From the NCBI GenBank assembly GCA_910589165.1, contig CAJUSP010000009.1:1-64000 (forward strand): a stretch of DNA of 64,000 nucleotides. The letters are read 5' to 3'. The number at the start of each line of letters is the position of its first letter. The stretch's first letter is position 1. The stretch comes from an uncultured Adlercreutzia sp. GTDB lineage: Bacteria; Actinomycetota; Coriobacteriia; Coriobacteriales; Eggerthellaceae. The position numbers were made by a program, and so were the translations under genes. This document shows, piece after piece, positions 41,745 to 50,412 of the stretch. The notes under the pieces are model-generated. The model ran no database searches, was not told where the DNA came from, and saw nothing but the letters and a program-made list of their open reading frames with translations.

Positions 41745-44108
41745 ATGACGGAACATTCCAACATCGCCGACTCGAAGTTGACGCGCCGCGCCTTCGTGGG
41801 TGCCGCCGCAGCCACCGCCGCGGCCGCCAGCCTAGCCGGCTGCGCCCCGACCGCCGAGCCGGCTGCCGACGCGCCGGCCGAAGAGGGCCTGCCGGTAACG
41901 GGCGAAGACCCCTTTGCCAACGCCGAGGTCTTCTATTCCACCTGCCCGCCGGAGTGCCAGCACCACAACCTGAAGGGCTATGTGGTCGATGGCAAGCTGG
42001 TAAAGGTGGAGTCGTCCGAGCTGAACGACTGCGCGGCCTGCGCCCGCGGTATCGCCCGCGCCTACATGACCAACGACCCCGAGCGTCTCACGGTGCCGCT
42101 GCTGCGCGACGGCGAGAAGGGCGACGGCAAGTTCAAGGAAATCACCTGGGATGAGGCGTTCGATCTCATTCAGGAGAAATTCGATGACGCGATTGCCACC
42201 GATGGCGTTCAGTCCATTTGCTACGTGACCGGCTCGGGCAACTTCGGAGCCATGCACGGCCCCGTGGCAACGGCGTTCTTCAACTACCTGGGCGGCGCTT
42301 CCACCACGGTGGGCAGCCTCTGCTGCGCCGGCACCACGGCCGCCATCACGCCTATTTACGGCCAGCGCTTCCTCGACTGCCGCAACCAAATTGAGAACAG
42401 CACCTACTGCATCATCTGGGGCAACAACCCGGCCATTTCCAAGCAGGGCTATTTCCAGCGTTTCGAGAAGGTCGTCGAGAACGGCGGCAAGCTCGTGGTG
42501 ATCGACCCGATTTACACCGAGTCGGCTGCGAAGGCCACCGACCACTTGGCACCGTGGCCCGGTACCGATGCGGCTCTCGGCCTTGCCATGCTGAAGACCA
42601 TCGTGGACGAGAAGCTCTACGACGAGACCTTCCTGCTCGAGCATACCTGCGCGCCGTGCCTGGTGGACAAGGCCGCCGGCGAGCCGGTGTTGCTGGATGC
42701 CGAGGATCCGGCATCCTTCGCCGTGCTTGATACCGCCTCTGGTCAGATCGTTCGCCACGACACCGCTGGCGCCACGCCGGCGCTGACGCTGGAGGGCACC
42801 CCCGAGGCCGACAAGTACAACACCGAGTTCGAGCTCATCGTCGCCAATGCCGCCCCCTGGACCGCCGAAGCTGCCGAGGCCGAGTGCGGTGTTCCTGCAG
42901 CCGATATCCAGCGTATCGCCCGCGAGTACGCAGGGGCCGAGCACGCCATGATCATCCAGAACATGGGCGGCTTCATGCGCACGGAGAACGGCACCTACGC
43001 CACGGCTGTGGGTGCGTACCTCGCCGCGTTCTGCGGGCAGGTGGGCCATATCGGTGACGGCGTGTCCGACGCCGGCGGCATGAACGAGGTGAAGACCGGT
43101 GCCCCCATCGAGGTGCCAAAGCTCGACCACGAGGTACCCGCCATTCCGCGCTTCAAGTTCGGCGAGGCTATTCTGAACGAAGACCCGCTGAAGGTGAACG
43201 TGCTGTGGTCCATGACCGGCAGCCCCATGACCCAGTGGCCCAACACCAACATGGTACGCGAGGCCCTGAAGAAGATTCCCTTCGTGGTGACCGTCGAGCA
43301 CTACCTGACTTCCACGGCGCTTTACTCTGATTTGGTGCTTCCCTGCACCGGTATGTTCGAGATGGAGGGCGTTCTGGCCAATGCCCGTTCCCACTGGATT
43401 CAGCTGGTAGAGAAGGCGGTGGACGGCCCCGGCGAGTCCAAGAGCGATCTGGAGATCTTTACCGAGCTGGCCAAGCGCTATGGTTTCGGCGATGCCTTCG
43501 ACGTGCCCATGGACACCCTTATTTCCAACGTGCTCGAGCCCACCGGCGTCACGCTCGAGGAGCTGAAGGAGAAGAAGGCCGTCGACGTGGTCGGGCCGGA
43601 CTACATCCCCTATAAGGACGGCAAGTTCCTGACCGCCTCCGAAAAGGCCGAGTTCTGGGTGCCGGCGTGGAAGGCCGAGGGCTTCGACCCCATCGTCACC
43701 TACGCCCGCTCCGAGGAGGACGCGCGCAACGACAACGAGCTGGCGGCGAAGTATCCGCTGTTCAGCGTGCAGCAGAAGACCTACCGCGGCGTGCATTCCA
43801 CCTTCCACGCGCTGCCCTGGATGGATGAGATTTGCGACACCGAGCCCCACATCCTCATCAACACCGAGGATGCGGCGGCCCGCGGCATTGCCGAAGGCGA
43901 CAAGGTGGTCGTGTTCAACGATCGCGGCGAGCATCGCGGTGTGGCCCGCGTGAACGGCCTCATCAAGCAGGGTGTGGTTGGCTTGCAGAACGGATGGTGG
44001 GAGCAGCAGGGCGGATCATCGTCCCATGTGACCAACGACAAGTGGAAGACCCTCGGAGGCACCCACTGCTGCAACCAGACCCTCGTCGATGTGAAGAAGG
44101 AGGCGTAA
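41745..44108 (+). CDS. DMSO reductase-family molybdopterin oxidoreductase, Tat-exported lipoprotein
   Basis: This 787-residue catalytic subunit has a Tat motif (TRRAFVG, arginines 14-15) and a lipobox ending at C33. It has the full bis-MGD oxidoreductase fold: an ITWDEAFDLI segment near 143, WGNNPAIS, a VIDPIYTESAAKAT segment, and a C-terminal molydopterin-binding beta barrel (FNDRGEHRGVARVNG). The N-terminal iron-sulfur site reads C67-PPE-C71-QHHN with C96-AA-C99, so the third canonical cysteine is replaced by N75 and histidines stand next to it. The substrate is unknown. GGAGGGAG precedes the ATG. The electron-transfer subunit follows 3 bp later. Confidence 0.85.
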   Translation: MTEHSNIADSKLTRRAFVGAAAATAAAASLAGCAPTAEPAADAPAEEGLPVTGEDPFANAEVFYSTCPPECQHHNLKGYVVDGKLVKVESSELNDCAACARGIARAYMTNDPERLTVPLLRDGEKGDGKFKEITWDEAFDLIQEKFDDAIATDGVQSICYVTGSGNFGAMHGPVATAFFNYLGGASTTVGSLCCAGTTAAITPIYGQRFLDCRNQIENSTYCIIWGNNPAISKQGYFQRFEKVVENGGKLVVIDPIYTESAAKATDHLAPWPGTDAALGLAMLKTIVDEKLYDETFLLEHTCAPCLVDKAAGEPVLLDAEDPASFAVLDTASGQIVRHDTAGATPALTLEGTPEADKYNTEFELIVANAAPWTAEAAEAECGVPAADIQRIAREYAGAEHAMIIQNMGGFMRTENGTYATAVGAYLAAFCGQVGHIGDGVSDAGGMNEVKTGAPIEVPKLDHEVPAIPRFKFGEAILNEDPLKVNVLWSMTGSPMTQWPNTNMVREALKKIPFVVTVEHYLTSTALYSDLVLPCTGMFEMEGVLANARSHWIQLVEKAVDGPGESKSDLEIFTELAKRYGFGDAFDVPMDTLISNVLEPTGVTLEELKEKKAVDVVGPDYIPYKDGKFLTASEKAEFWVPAWKAEGFDPIVTYARSEEDARNDNELAAKYPLFSVQQKTYRGVHSTFHALPWMDEICDTEPHILINTEDAAARGIAEGDKVVVFNDRGEHRGVARVNGLIKQGVVGLQNGWWEQQGGSSSHVTNDKWKTLGGTHCCNQTLVDVKKEA

Positions 44109-44111
44109 ACC

Positions 44112-44675
44112 ATGGCCATCGGATTCTGGATCAACAACAAGAACTGCTACGGATGCAAAACCTGCTCCATCGCCTGCAAAAGCGAGAAGCAGCTGAACAA
44201 CGGCGTGCTGCTGCGCGAGGTGACGACGGTTCGCCAGGACGAGCCGAAGGCGTTCTCCTTCGTGTCCATGGCGTGTAACCACTGCGAGGAGCCGGCCTGT
44301 CTGGAGAACTGCCCGGTTGGCGCCTATGTGAAGGCGGAGGACGGCACGGTCATTCAAGATCATGACAAGTGCATCGGATGCCAGACCTGCGTGAGCGCGT
44401 GCCCCTATGGCGCCCCGTGCTACGACGAAACGACGAGCACGACCTTCAAGTGCGATGGCTGCTACGACCGCCGCCAGCGCGGTGAGATGCCTGCCTGTGT
44501 GGCGGCCTGTCCCGGCGCGAATCTGGCGCTGGACGACATGGAGTCGCTGCAGAGCGCACACGTGGCCGACATCGTCTCCGATGAAGCGTCGGGTACCAAG
44601 CCGAACTTCGTGATCACGGCTGATCCGGCGCTCACCACCGAGCCCGACGACGCCGTCATCGCCGAGCTGGCGTAG
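44112..44675 (+). CDS. 4Fe-4S dicluster electron-transfer subunit (DmsB-like)
   Basis: This 187-residue ferredoxin subunit has four cysteine clusters: CYGCKTCSIACK (N-terminal), CNHCEEPACLENCP, CIGCQTCVSACP and CDGCYDRRQRGEMPACVAACP. That is enough for four [4Fe-4S] centres, as in DmsB. It would pass electrons to the molybdoenzyme encoded 3 bp upstream. No membrane anchor gene (DmsC or NrfD) follows, so the electron donor must be encoded elsewhere or be soluble. A strong terminator follows. Confidence 0.88.
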   Translation: MAIGFWINNKNCYGCKTCSIACKSEKQLNNGVLLREVTTVRQDEPKAFSFVSMACNHCEEPACLENCPVGAYVKAEDGTVIQDHDKCIGCQTCVSACPYGAPCYDETTSTTFKCDGCYDRRQRGEMPACVAACPGANLALDDMESLQSAHVADIVSDEASGTKPNFVITADPALTTEPDDAVIAELA

Positions 44676-44734
44676 CGGAGGTCACATAGGCTTTCCGAGG
44701 CGGCGCGTTCCCAGCGCTTAGCCCTCCCATACGG

Positions 44735-44765
44735 CCCGGAGTCCCTTTGTGGGCTCCGGGTTTTT
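44735..44765 (+). terminator. Rho-independent terminator after the molybdoenzyme operon
   Basis: CCCGGAGTCCC-TTTGT-GGGCTCCGGG forms a long stem and is followed directly by TTTTT (44761-44765). Confidence 0.88.
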
Positions 44766-44822
44766 ACGTTCACGAGAATCCGCTAGCGTGGACTGCTGGG
44801 ACGTTATCCTTGCGAGTTTGCT

Positions 44823-45686
44823 TCACTCCTCGTTGGGCGCGAGCATGCCCTTGGCGTGGAAGAGCTCGGCGGCCGCCATGTCTCGGTTGCGGTAGGGGAA
44901 GGGGCGGTTTTCCAGCAGGCAGACGATGAACTCGTCGATGAACTTCGGCTCCGGAGCCACGCCCAGCGGCACGTTACGGTAGCTGGCGCGCACGAGCGCG
45001 TTGCGGAAGTTGAGCGAGCGCTCCTCGAAGGCCGTGTTGTCGATGTCCGAGAAGCCGTGGCTGCGAAGCAGCTTGATGAGGAAGACCGCCATGGTGCGCG
45101 TGTTGCCCTCAGCGAAGGGGTGGATCTGCCATAGCCGGGTAACAAGGGCCGCGACGCTGGCGGTGTAGGAAGCCCCTCCGTCGGGCGCGAAGGGGGCAGG
45201 TGCAAACTCGTCCAGTGCACTTTGAAGGTCGGCTGCGAGCGTCGCGCAGTCGCCGTACTCGACCGATTCGCGGGCAAGCACGAATTCCTTCTTTGTCATG
45301 TTGAAGTCGCGGAAGTTGCGCTCGTAGTAAGGATCGTGCATGAGCCCTGCAAACAGCTGGCCGTGGATGCCCTGCAACTGGGGCACCGAGAGCGTGAATC
45401 CGTTAGTGCCCAATTGCTCGCAGATACGGGCGCTCACCTGGTCGGCTTCTTGGGAATAGCGCTCGACGCCGCGCGTCACCTTCTGGTCGTAATAGTCGTC
45501 CACGAGGTCACGCAGCTGAGTGGCGGAGATCTCGCCTTCCACGTAGCGCTGGGCTGGCTCATCGAAGGCGGCGCTTGTGGTTAGCCCATCGACGGCCTGC
45601 AAGCCGCGCGCAGCTCGAACGCGCCGATCGCGCACTTCGTAATCGTAGGGCTCTTTATAGCGCTCGTATGCGTAGCCGTCTTCCAC
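44823..45686 (-). CDS. Fic/DOC-family protein with N-terminal VbhA-like antitoxin domain
   Basis: This 287-residue protein has the Fic active-site motif HPFAEGNTRT at H189, which transfers AMP or a similar group to target hydroxyls. The N-terminal 90 residues contain RYVEGEISATQLRDLVDDYY, which resembles the VbhA antitoxin fold, normally a separate protein. The expected inhibitory motif (S/T)xxxE(G/N) is changed to SAAFDEP, so self-inhibition may be altered. I chose GTG 45686 because AAAGGAG precedes it. The frame is open to 45734. No partner gene adjoins it. Confidence 0.8.
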   Translation of the reverse strand: MEDGYAYERYKEPYDYEVRDRRVRAARGLQAVDGLTTSAAFDEPAQRYVEGEISATQLRDLVDDYYDQKVTRGVERYSQEADQVSARICEQLGTNGFTLSVPQLQGIHGQLFAGLMHDPYYERNFRDFNMTKKEFVLARESVEYGDCATLAADLQSALDEFAPAPFAPDGGASYTASVAALVTRLWQIHPFAEGNTRTMAVFLIKLLRSHGFSDIDNTAFEERSLNFRNALVRASYRNVPLGVAPEPKFIDEFIVCLLENRPFPYRNRDMAAAELFHAKGMLAPNEE

Positions 45687-45829
45687 CTGTGCTCCTTTCT
45701 GCAGGGCATTGTAGCATGGGGGCAGTGCTGCCAAAGATCTTTTAGTAGCTAAAATGACACTACTGCGACCCTTGATTGCGCGGCGGGGAATCGGTATGGT
45801 CGGGGGACGGATCGACGAAGGAGGTTCCC

Positions 45830-46456
45830 GTGGAATATGCCGATGACGACGTGCAGCGGTTCGCGCAGGCCCAGGGCGGCGGCGTGTACGAGGAGGCGCT
45901 GGCCGAGCTGCGCGACGGCTGCAAGCTGGGCCACTGGATGTGGTTCGTGTTCCCGCAGGTCCGCGGGCTCGGATTCAGCCCGATGGCGGACTACTTCGGT
46001 ATCGGCAGCTGGGAGGAGGCCGAGGCCTATGTGGCCGACGAGGTGCTCGGCCCGCGGCTTGTCGAGGCGGCCGAGGCGCTGCTCAGGCTCGAGGGGTCCG
46101 ACCCGGTTGCGGTGCTGGGCTCCATCGACGCGCTGAAGCTCCGCTCGTCCATGACCCTGTTCGAGCGGGTATCCGACAACCCAGCCTTCCCCGCCGTCCT
46201 CGACCGCTATTACCAAGGCGAACGCGATCCGCTAACCCTCAAGATAGTGGAGAGCTTTCCCGATAGCAAGACGGCAAGCTATGCGGAAGAGCATCATCTG
46301 GACGAGGCAGCCCTCGATGAGCGGGCTACCCCTTACGATTCTGACGAGGCATTTGCTAAGCTGGGGATCTCCATTAAGGATGCGGAGCCGATCCCTCTCG
46401 CCGAGCTCAAGGAGCAGGCCTATCGCGATCGTTGGGAAGAACGGGACTTGCTGTGA
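45830..46456 (+). CDS. DUF1810 family protein
   Basis: This 208-residue protein of unknown function carries the family signatures RFAQAQGGGVYEEALAELR, the HWMWFVFPQVRGLG segment near 40, and LRSSMTLFERV near 108. DUF1810 proteins are usually about 140-150 residues. Here an additional tail of about 60 charged residues follows and does not resemble a known domain. The start is GTG 45830, preceded by AAGGAGG. No informative operon partners are present. Confidence 0.78.
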   Translation: MEYADDDVQRFAQAQGGGVYEEALAELRDGCKLGHWMWFVFPQVRGLGFSPMADYFGIGSWEEAEAYVADEVLGPRLVEAAEALLRLEGSDPVAVLGSIDALKLRSSMTLFERVSDNPAFPAVLDRYYQGERDPLTLKIVESFPDSKTASYAEEHHLDEAALDERATPYDSDEAFAKLGISIKDAEPIPLAELKEQAYRDRWEERDLL

Positions 46457-46645
46457 CCATCGCATATAATCGAAGGCTCAGCTGCTTGGGTCAAGCTGAT
46501 CCCCTATGAAGCGTACTGCGGTAGCGAGCGGCTCCCGATGCGATGATCGACGGTTCTCATTTGGACGTGGTGGGTGAGAAACACTAATATGGGTGCCGTG
46601 AAAGAGCGGCTGAACCGGGCGGTGCGGGAGTTTTGGGAGGGACCG

Positions 46646-47608
46646 ATGGAAAGAGACGTGCAGTTTAATGCTAAAGCTGAGCTGGCAGCTTTCTACGAGC
46701 GCCATTTCGACGAGCTGGTCGAGTCGTGTCTGGCGGCTTCATCGTCGCAGTTTCAATGGTCGCCGCTGAATACGCTCGACCAGGAGGAGCGCACACTGTG
46801 GGTCGCCGTGGGATTCCGCCACATCATTCGCACGATGCTTGGGGAGGACGTTGAGCCCCATGGCCGGGTCTACTATCCGCGCGTTTCGGATCTGACGGAT
46901 ACCTCGCAGCTTTTCGGTATAGCCGATGTCATCGACAGCTGCGAATGCGCGCTTCTTCCCGATGAGGGCATTCTGCCGCTGCTCTGGCAAGACTACGGTG
47001 ACCGGCCGGATGAGCTTCTCCCTCTTGTCATGGAATTCCGCGCCGCCCAAAACAATATGACCAAGGCACATATGCGCCAGCAGATGAAGGATATCGAAAG
47101 CCACATCGAGTTTGCAAAGAACCTAGCCGTGAACGAGCAGCGCATCGCCTTGGAAGGAAGTATTTACGAGCGCTTTTATCTGGCACTGCGCGCTCTGCGC
47201 GATAAGACGAGCGATTTGTACGAGCTGCTTGGCGAATGCGACGACGTGGAGCGCCTTCGTACTGAGGTAACGCAGCTGAAGATGATGGAGGCCGACCTGC
47301 TGGCCGAGGTGTTTCGCATCAATCCCGATATGGACTCGGGGCATCGCCAGCCCGAGGCGCGTCCCGAGCGCAGCGGCTTTAAGGCCGCCTCCGATGCGGC
47401 GGGGTTGACCGATCGGGAGCGGGAGATCGCTTCCTATGTGGCGCGGGGCTACTCGAACAGGGATATTGCGGAGCGTTCCGGTTTGGCCGAGAGCACGGTG
47501 AAGAACTACCTCAGCAACATCTTGACGAAACTAGGCAAGGGTAGCCGTGCTCAAATTGTCGTATTCGCCGCCGAGAATGGCTACTTTGCGGAGGGCGCGG
47601 GGGCTTGA
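46646..47608 (+). CDS. LuxR-type regulator without membrane segments
   Basis: This 320-residue soluble protein has an N-terminal helical region of about 240 residues with no recognised fold and a C-terminal LuxR helix-turn-helix (about 255-315: LTDREREIASYVARGYSNRD ... TVKNYLSNILTKLGKGSRAQ). Unlike the two other LuxR proteins in the window it has no TM segments. It is followed 178 bp later by the FAD reductase with a haem motif, which is its probable target. ATG 46646 follows GGGAGGGA. Alternative starts lie at 46574 and 46589. Confidence 0.8.
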   Translation: MERDVQFNAKAELAAFYERHFDELVESCLAASSSQFQWSPLNTLDQEERTLWVAVGFRHIIRTMLGEDVEPHGRVYYPRVSDLTDTSQLFGIADVIDSCECALLPDEGILPLLWQDYGDRPDELLPLVMEFRAAQNNMTKAHMRQQMKDIESHIEFAKNLAVNEQRIALEGSIYERFYLALRALRDKTSDLYELLGECDDVERLRTEVTQLKMMEADLLAEVFRINPDMDSGHRQPEARPERSGFKAASDAAGLTDREREIASYVARGYSNRDIAERSGLAESTVKNYLSNILTKLGKGSRAQIVVFAAENGYFAEGAGA

Positions 47609-47620
47609 GGAGCCCCTGAA

Positions 47621-47674
47621 GGTACTTTAGTCCCTACTCGGGTGAATTCTCGAGGGCATTTCGTACTAAATACC
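47621..47674. promoter_or_regulatory. Inverted repeat between the LuxR gene and the FAD reductase gene
   Basis: GGTACTTTAGT (47621-47631) and ACTAAATACC (47665-47674) are inverted copies with one base missing. The position, between regulator and probable target, fits an operator. Confidence 0.4.
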
Positions 47675-47786
47675 AGATGGGATTGGAACGCAATCAACAC
47701 GGAGGATCAACCTGCCGAATCTAGGAGGCCCATTTCGCTACATCTACTATTTCCCTTGTCTCTAATCGCATTGAGGAAAAGGGGAA

Positions 47787-49523
47787 ATGATGAAAAAAGA
47801 CGCAATGAGCCGCCGCGGGTTCGTGACCAGCCTGGCGGCCTTGGGAATGGCCACCGTGGGTCTGGCCGGCTGTGCGCCAAAGGAGACGTCTTCGCCGGCG
47901 GCGGATCCTGCCCTGTCGTCCACTGGCGGCAGCTTGCCCCAGAAGTGGGATATGGAGGCCGATGTGGTCATTCTGGGCGGGGGTGGCGCCGGCGTGGCGG
48001 CGGCCTGCACGGCGAAGGAAGCTGGAGCTTCGGTTCTCGTGCTGGAGAAAGCCAATGTCATCGGGGGCGATACGGCGCTTTCGGGACAGAGCATGCTGGG
48101 GCCGTGGCCCGAGCAGCAGAAGGCGGTGGCTGGCATCGACGACTCCATCGAGGAATATATCGCCGATATGAAGAATAGCTACAAGTGGGGCGCGTTCGCG
48201 GAGCAGGGACGCGAGTTTCCAGCGGAGTACCCCTTCACTCAGCTGCAGTGCGACCTTACGCCGGATATGATGGAATGGACAAGCGATGTCATCGGCGTGG
48301 GCTGGGCTCCTTCCGGCACAGCTGACGATCCGGTGACCGAGGGCGTGCTGCCTCAGCCTACGTGGGACACTAAGAACTGCCGCACATGGATGGCCATGAA
48401 TCCGGAGAATTCCGTCATGACCGCTTTCGGGGCAGCCTGCGATTCCATGGGCGTGGACATTCGCCTGCGCACCGAGGCAGACCGCCTGATCGTAGACAGC
48501 GGCGGTCGCGTCGTGGGCGTTTACGCCTACGACGAGAACGACGAGCTCATTGCCGTGAAGGCCGCGAAAGCGGTAGTTGTTGCCACGGGATCCTTCAGCG
48601 GGAATCGCGGCATGATGGAGCGGTACCTGCCCATCACCAAGGGCATTCAGGGCGGTGGCTGCTACGGCGTGACCGGCGACGGTATGCGTATGATTCGCGC
48701 CATCGGCGGCTCGCTTTCCGAGATGGATCTTGGCGTTCACTGGTATCCCTTCGAAGCGGGAACCAACTCCGGTCAGTTCAGCACCACGCTCATTCTATTC
48801 GGCGGCTCCGAGGGCAAGGTTCCGGGTAGCCAGCAACCGGGCATTATGTTGAATTACGACGGCGAGCGCTTTGTCTCCGAATCGAACGGCTACCACCTCA
48901 TCGGCCGCGCGACGGCGCAGCAGCCCTGCCAGGAGGCCTGGTACGTCTTCGACAGCCACCCTGGCGTTCCGGATCTCATTCTGCACGCCATACCCTATAA
49001 CAATCGCGTCGTCCAGGCGGATACCGTAGAGGAGCTGTGCACGATCCTGCGCTTGCCCGCAGATACGGTGAAGGAGCAGATTGCCGCCTACAACGCGTCT
49101 ATTGAGGCTGGCAGCGATGAGGCGTTCGGCAAGTTGCTGGACGGCTGCGCCCCCATCGACCAGGGGCCGTTCTACGCGCTGAACATTCGGCCGCGTCCCT
49201 ATGCGACCTATGGTGGCGTAGACACTGATCTTGAGGCTCGCGTACTGGATGCGCAGGGGCAGGTCATTCCCGGCCTCTACGCGGCGGGTATCGTGACCGG
49301 CAGCTATGCCGCGCGCGAGGGGTTCTACTACAACGGCGGCCTTGCCCAGGCGCTCATCTTCGGGCGGCTGGCCGGCAAGAACGCTGCAGCCGACGAGGCG
49401 TGGGAAGAGGCCCAGCCCACTGGTGCGGAATCCGAGCGGCAGGACGTGATGACGGTGGTTTCCTGCACCGACTGCCACGGCGATAATCGCGCTCCTGGCG
49501 AGCCGAACTACCACAACTTCTAG
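47787..49523 (+). CDS. Tat-exported FAD-dependent reductase with C-terminal haem c motif
   Basis: This 578-residue flavoprotein of the fumarate reductase/flavocytochrome c group has a Tat motif (SRRGFVTS, arginines 9-10) and a lipobox ending at C29. The FAD-binding motif GGGGAG is at 64-69, and a late FAD segment reads GLYAAGIVTGSYAAREG. Its last 19 residues contain CxxCH (C560, C563, H564), a single haem c site at the extreme C-terminus. Flavocytochromes usually have their haems in a separate N-terminal domain. AAAAGGGGAA precedes the ATG. The substrate is unknown (fumarate and other enoates are possible). Confidence 0.83.
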   Translation: MMKKDAMSRRGFVTSLAALGMATVGLAGCAPKETSSPAADPALSSTGGSLPQKWDMEADVVILGGGGAGVAAACTAKEAGASVLVLEKANVIGGDTALSGQSMLGPWPEQQKAVAGIDDSIEEYIADMKNSYKWGAFAEQGREFPAEYPFTQLQCDLTPDMMEWTSDVIGVGWAPSGTADDPVTEGVLPQPTWDTKNCRTWMAMNPENSVMTAFGAACDSMGVDIRLRTEADRLIVDSGGRVVGVYAYDENDELIAVKAAKAVVVATGSFSGNRGMMERYLPITKGIQGGGCYGVTGDGMRMIRAIGGSLSEMDLGVHWYPFEAGTNSGQFSTTLILFGGSEGKVPGSQQPGIMLNYDGERFVSESNGYHLIGRATAQQPCQEAWYVFDSHPGVPDLILHAIPYNNRVVQADTVEELCTILRLPADTVKEQIAAYNASIEAGSDEAFGKLLDGCAPIDQGPFYALNIRPRPYATYGGVDTDLEARVLDAQGQVIPGLYAAGIVTGSYAAREGFYYNGGLAQALIFGRLAGKNAAADEAWEEAQPTGAESERQDVMTVVSCTDCHGDNRAPGEPNYHNF

Positions 49524-49550
49524 AGCCAGCTTCGCTTCAAGCCCTCCCTC

Positions 49551-49580
49551 AACCGGCCCGCTCCATGCGGGTCGGTTTGC
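49551..49580 (+). terminator. Hairpin after the FAD reductase gene
   Basis: An 11-bp stem AACCGGCCCGC / GCGGGTCGGTT (one G-T pair) with loop TCCAT lies 28 bp after the stop codon. A short T run follows, so it is a plausible terminator. Confidence 0.6.
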
Positions 49581-49622
49581 ATGTCGGGCCTTTTATTAGG
49601 AGAGGGAAGGTGCCAGAACGTA

Positions 49623-49991
49623 TTAGCCTTGCTCGATGAGGCGCTGGAGCTTTTTGTCGAAGGTGAGGACGGGGACTCCTTCGACGAAATGCTTGGCCGC
49701 CAGGATGCAGTCGGCGAAATCGAGCTTATGCTCTTGGAAGAGGGCGAGGGCGCAGCGCATGGTGGCTTCGTGTTCGCAGGCGACGTCGTCGAGAAGCGCC
49801 TCCATGGTGACGGCCACATCGCGTCGACTGAAGCCGTAGACCGTTCCCGCCAGCACGTAGACGCACTCCGCAATGAATTCCGGTGACGTGCAGGCGCCGC
49901 GTTCGACCTGTTCGCGCACGATTTCGAACTGCGCCTCGTTGTCGGCGAGCAGGTAGCGCAGAAGGCAGTTCGTATCAAGGAACGTCGACAT
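49623..49991 (-). CDS. PIN-domain toxin (VapC-like RNase)
   Basis: This 122-residue protein has the PIN active-site acids: D6 in LDTNCLLRYLL, a Glu near residue 42 (FIAECVYVL), the Asp in DFADCILAA near 92, and a C-terminal FDKKLQRL. PIN toxins cleave tRNA or other RNA. The start is inside the end of the antitoxin gene, with a 17-bp overlap, the usual arrangement for such pairs. Confidence 0.82.
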   Translation of the reverse strand: MSTFLDTNCLLRYLLADNEAQFEIVREQVERGACTSPEFIAECVYVLAGTVYGFSRRDVAVTMEALLDDVACEHEATMRCALALFQEHKLDFADCILAAKHFVEGVPVLTFDKKLQRLIEQG

Positions 49992-50232
49992 ACTTCGCCT
50001 CCAGTGCTTCCAGGTAGGAGGCTTTCTCCCGACTTCTGGCGACGCGGGGGATCCTGCCCGCCAAGGCGCCAGCGGCCTTGAGCTGCTTCGGCGCCGGCTT
50101 CGGCAACGGAACGATCATGGCGCAAGGCCGGTTGCGAACGGTCACGATGAATTCGGCGCCCGACTCATCGACGCGCCGAACGACTGACGAAAAGTTCGCC
50201 TTCGCCTCAGCAAGGGCAATGGTGGCAGCCAT
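49975..50232 (-). CDS. Phd/YefM-type antitoxin
   Basis: This 85-residue protein starts with a Phd/YefM-like fold (IALAEAKANFSSVVRRVDESG, then EFIVTVRNRPCAMIVP) typical of the antitoxins that bind DNA and toxin. The C-terminal part is charged and probably flexible. It lies just upstream of and overlaps the PIN toxin gene. ATG 50232 follows GGGA. A short palindrome upstream (50293-50302) may be its operator. Confidence 0.78.
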   Translation of the reverse strand: MAATIALAEAKANFSSVVRRVDESGAEFIVTVRNRPCAMIVPLPKPAPKQLKAAGALAGRIPRVARSREKASYLEALEAKYVDVP

Positions 50233-50292
50233 GGGAAGTCCCTTCAGATAAAGGCTATCTAACGGCACCAGTATAACAGCGAAATGGTTAAG

Positions 50293-50302
50293 TGACTAGT
50301 CA
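50293..50302. promoter_or_regulatory. Short palindrome upstream of the toxin-antitoxin pair
   Basis: TGACTAGTCA is a perfect 10-bp palindrome, with TAGTCA repeated 4 bp further on, about 60 bp upstream of the antitoxin start. The AT-richer surroundings contain TATACT on the minus strand as a possible -10. Confidence 0.35.
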
Positions 50303-50412
50303 AGTAGTCAAATAAGGCTAACGGATCCAAGCCTGCGAATCCCTGCTTTCGTGGGGATCGGGGATGGGTATAATAGGCGCGGGGAGATGGATGTGAGAAG
50401 GAACGAGGGGAC

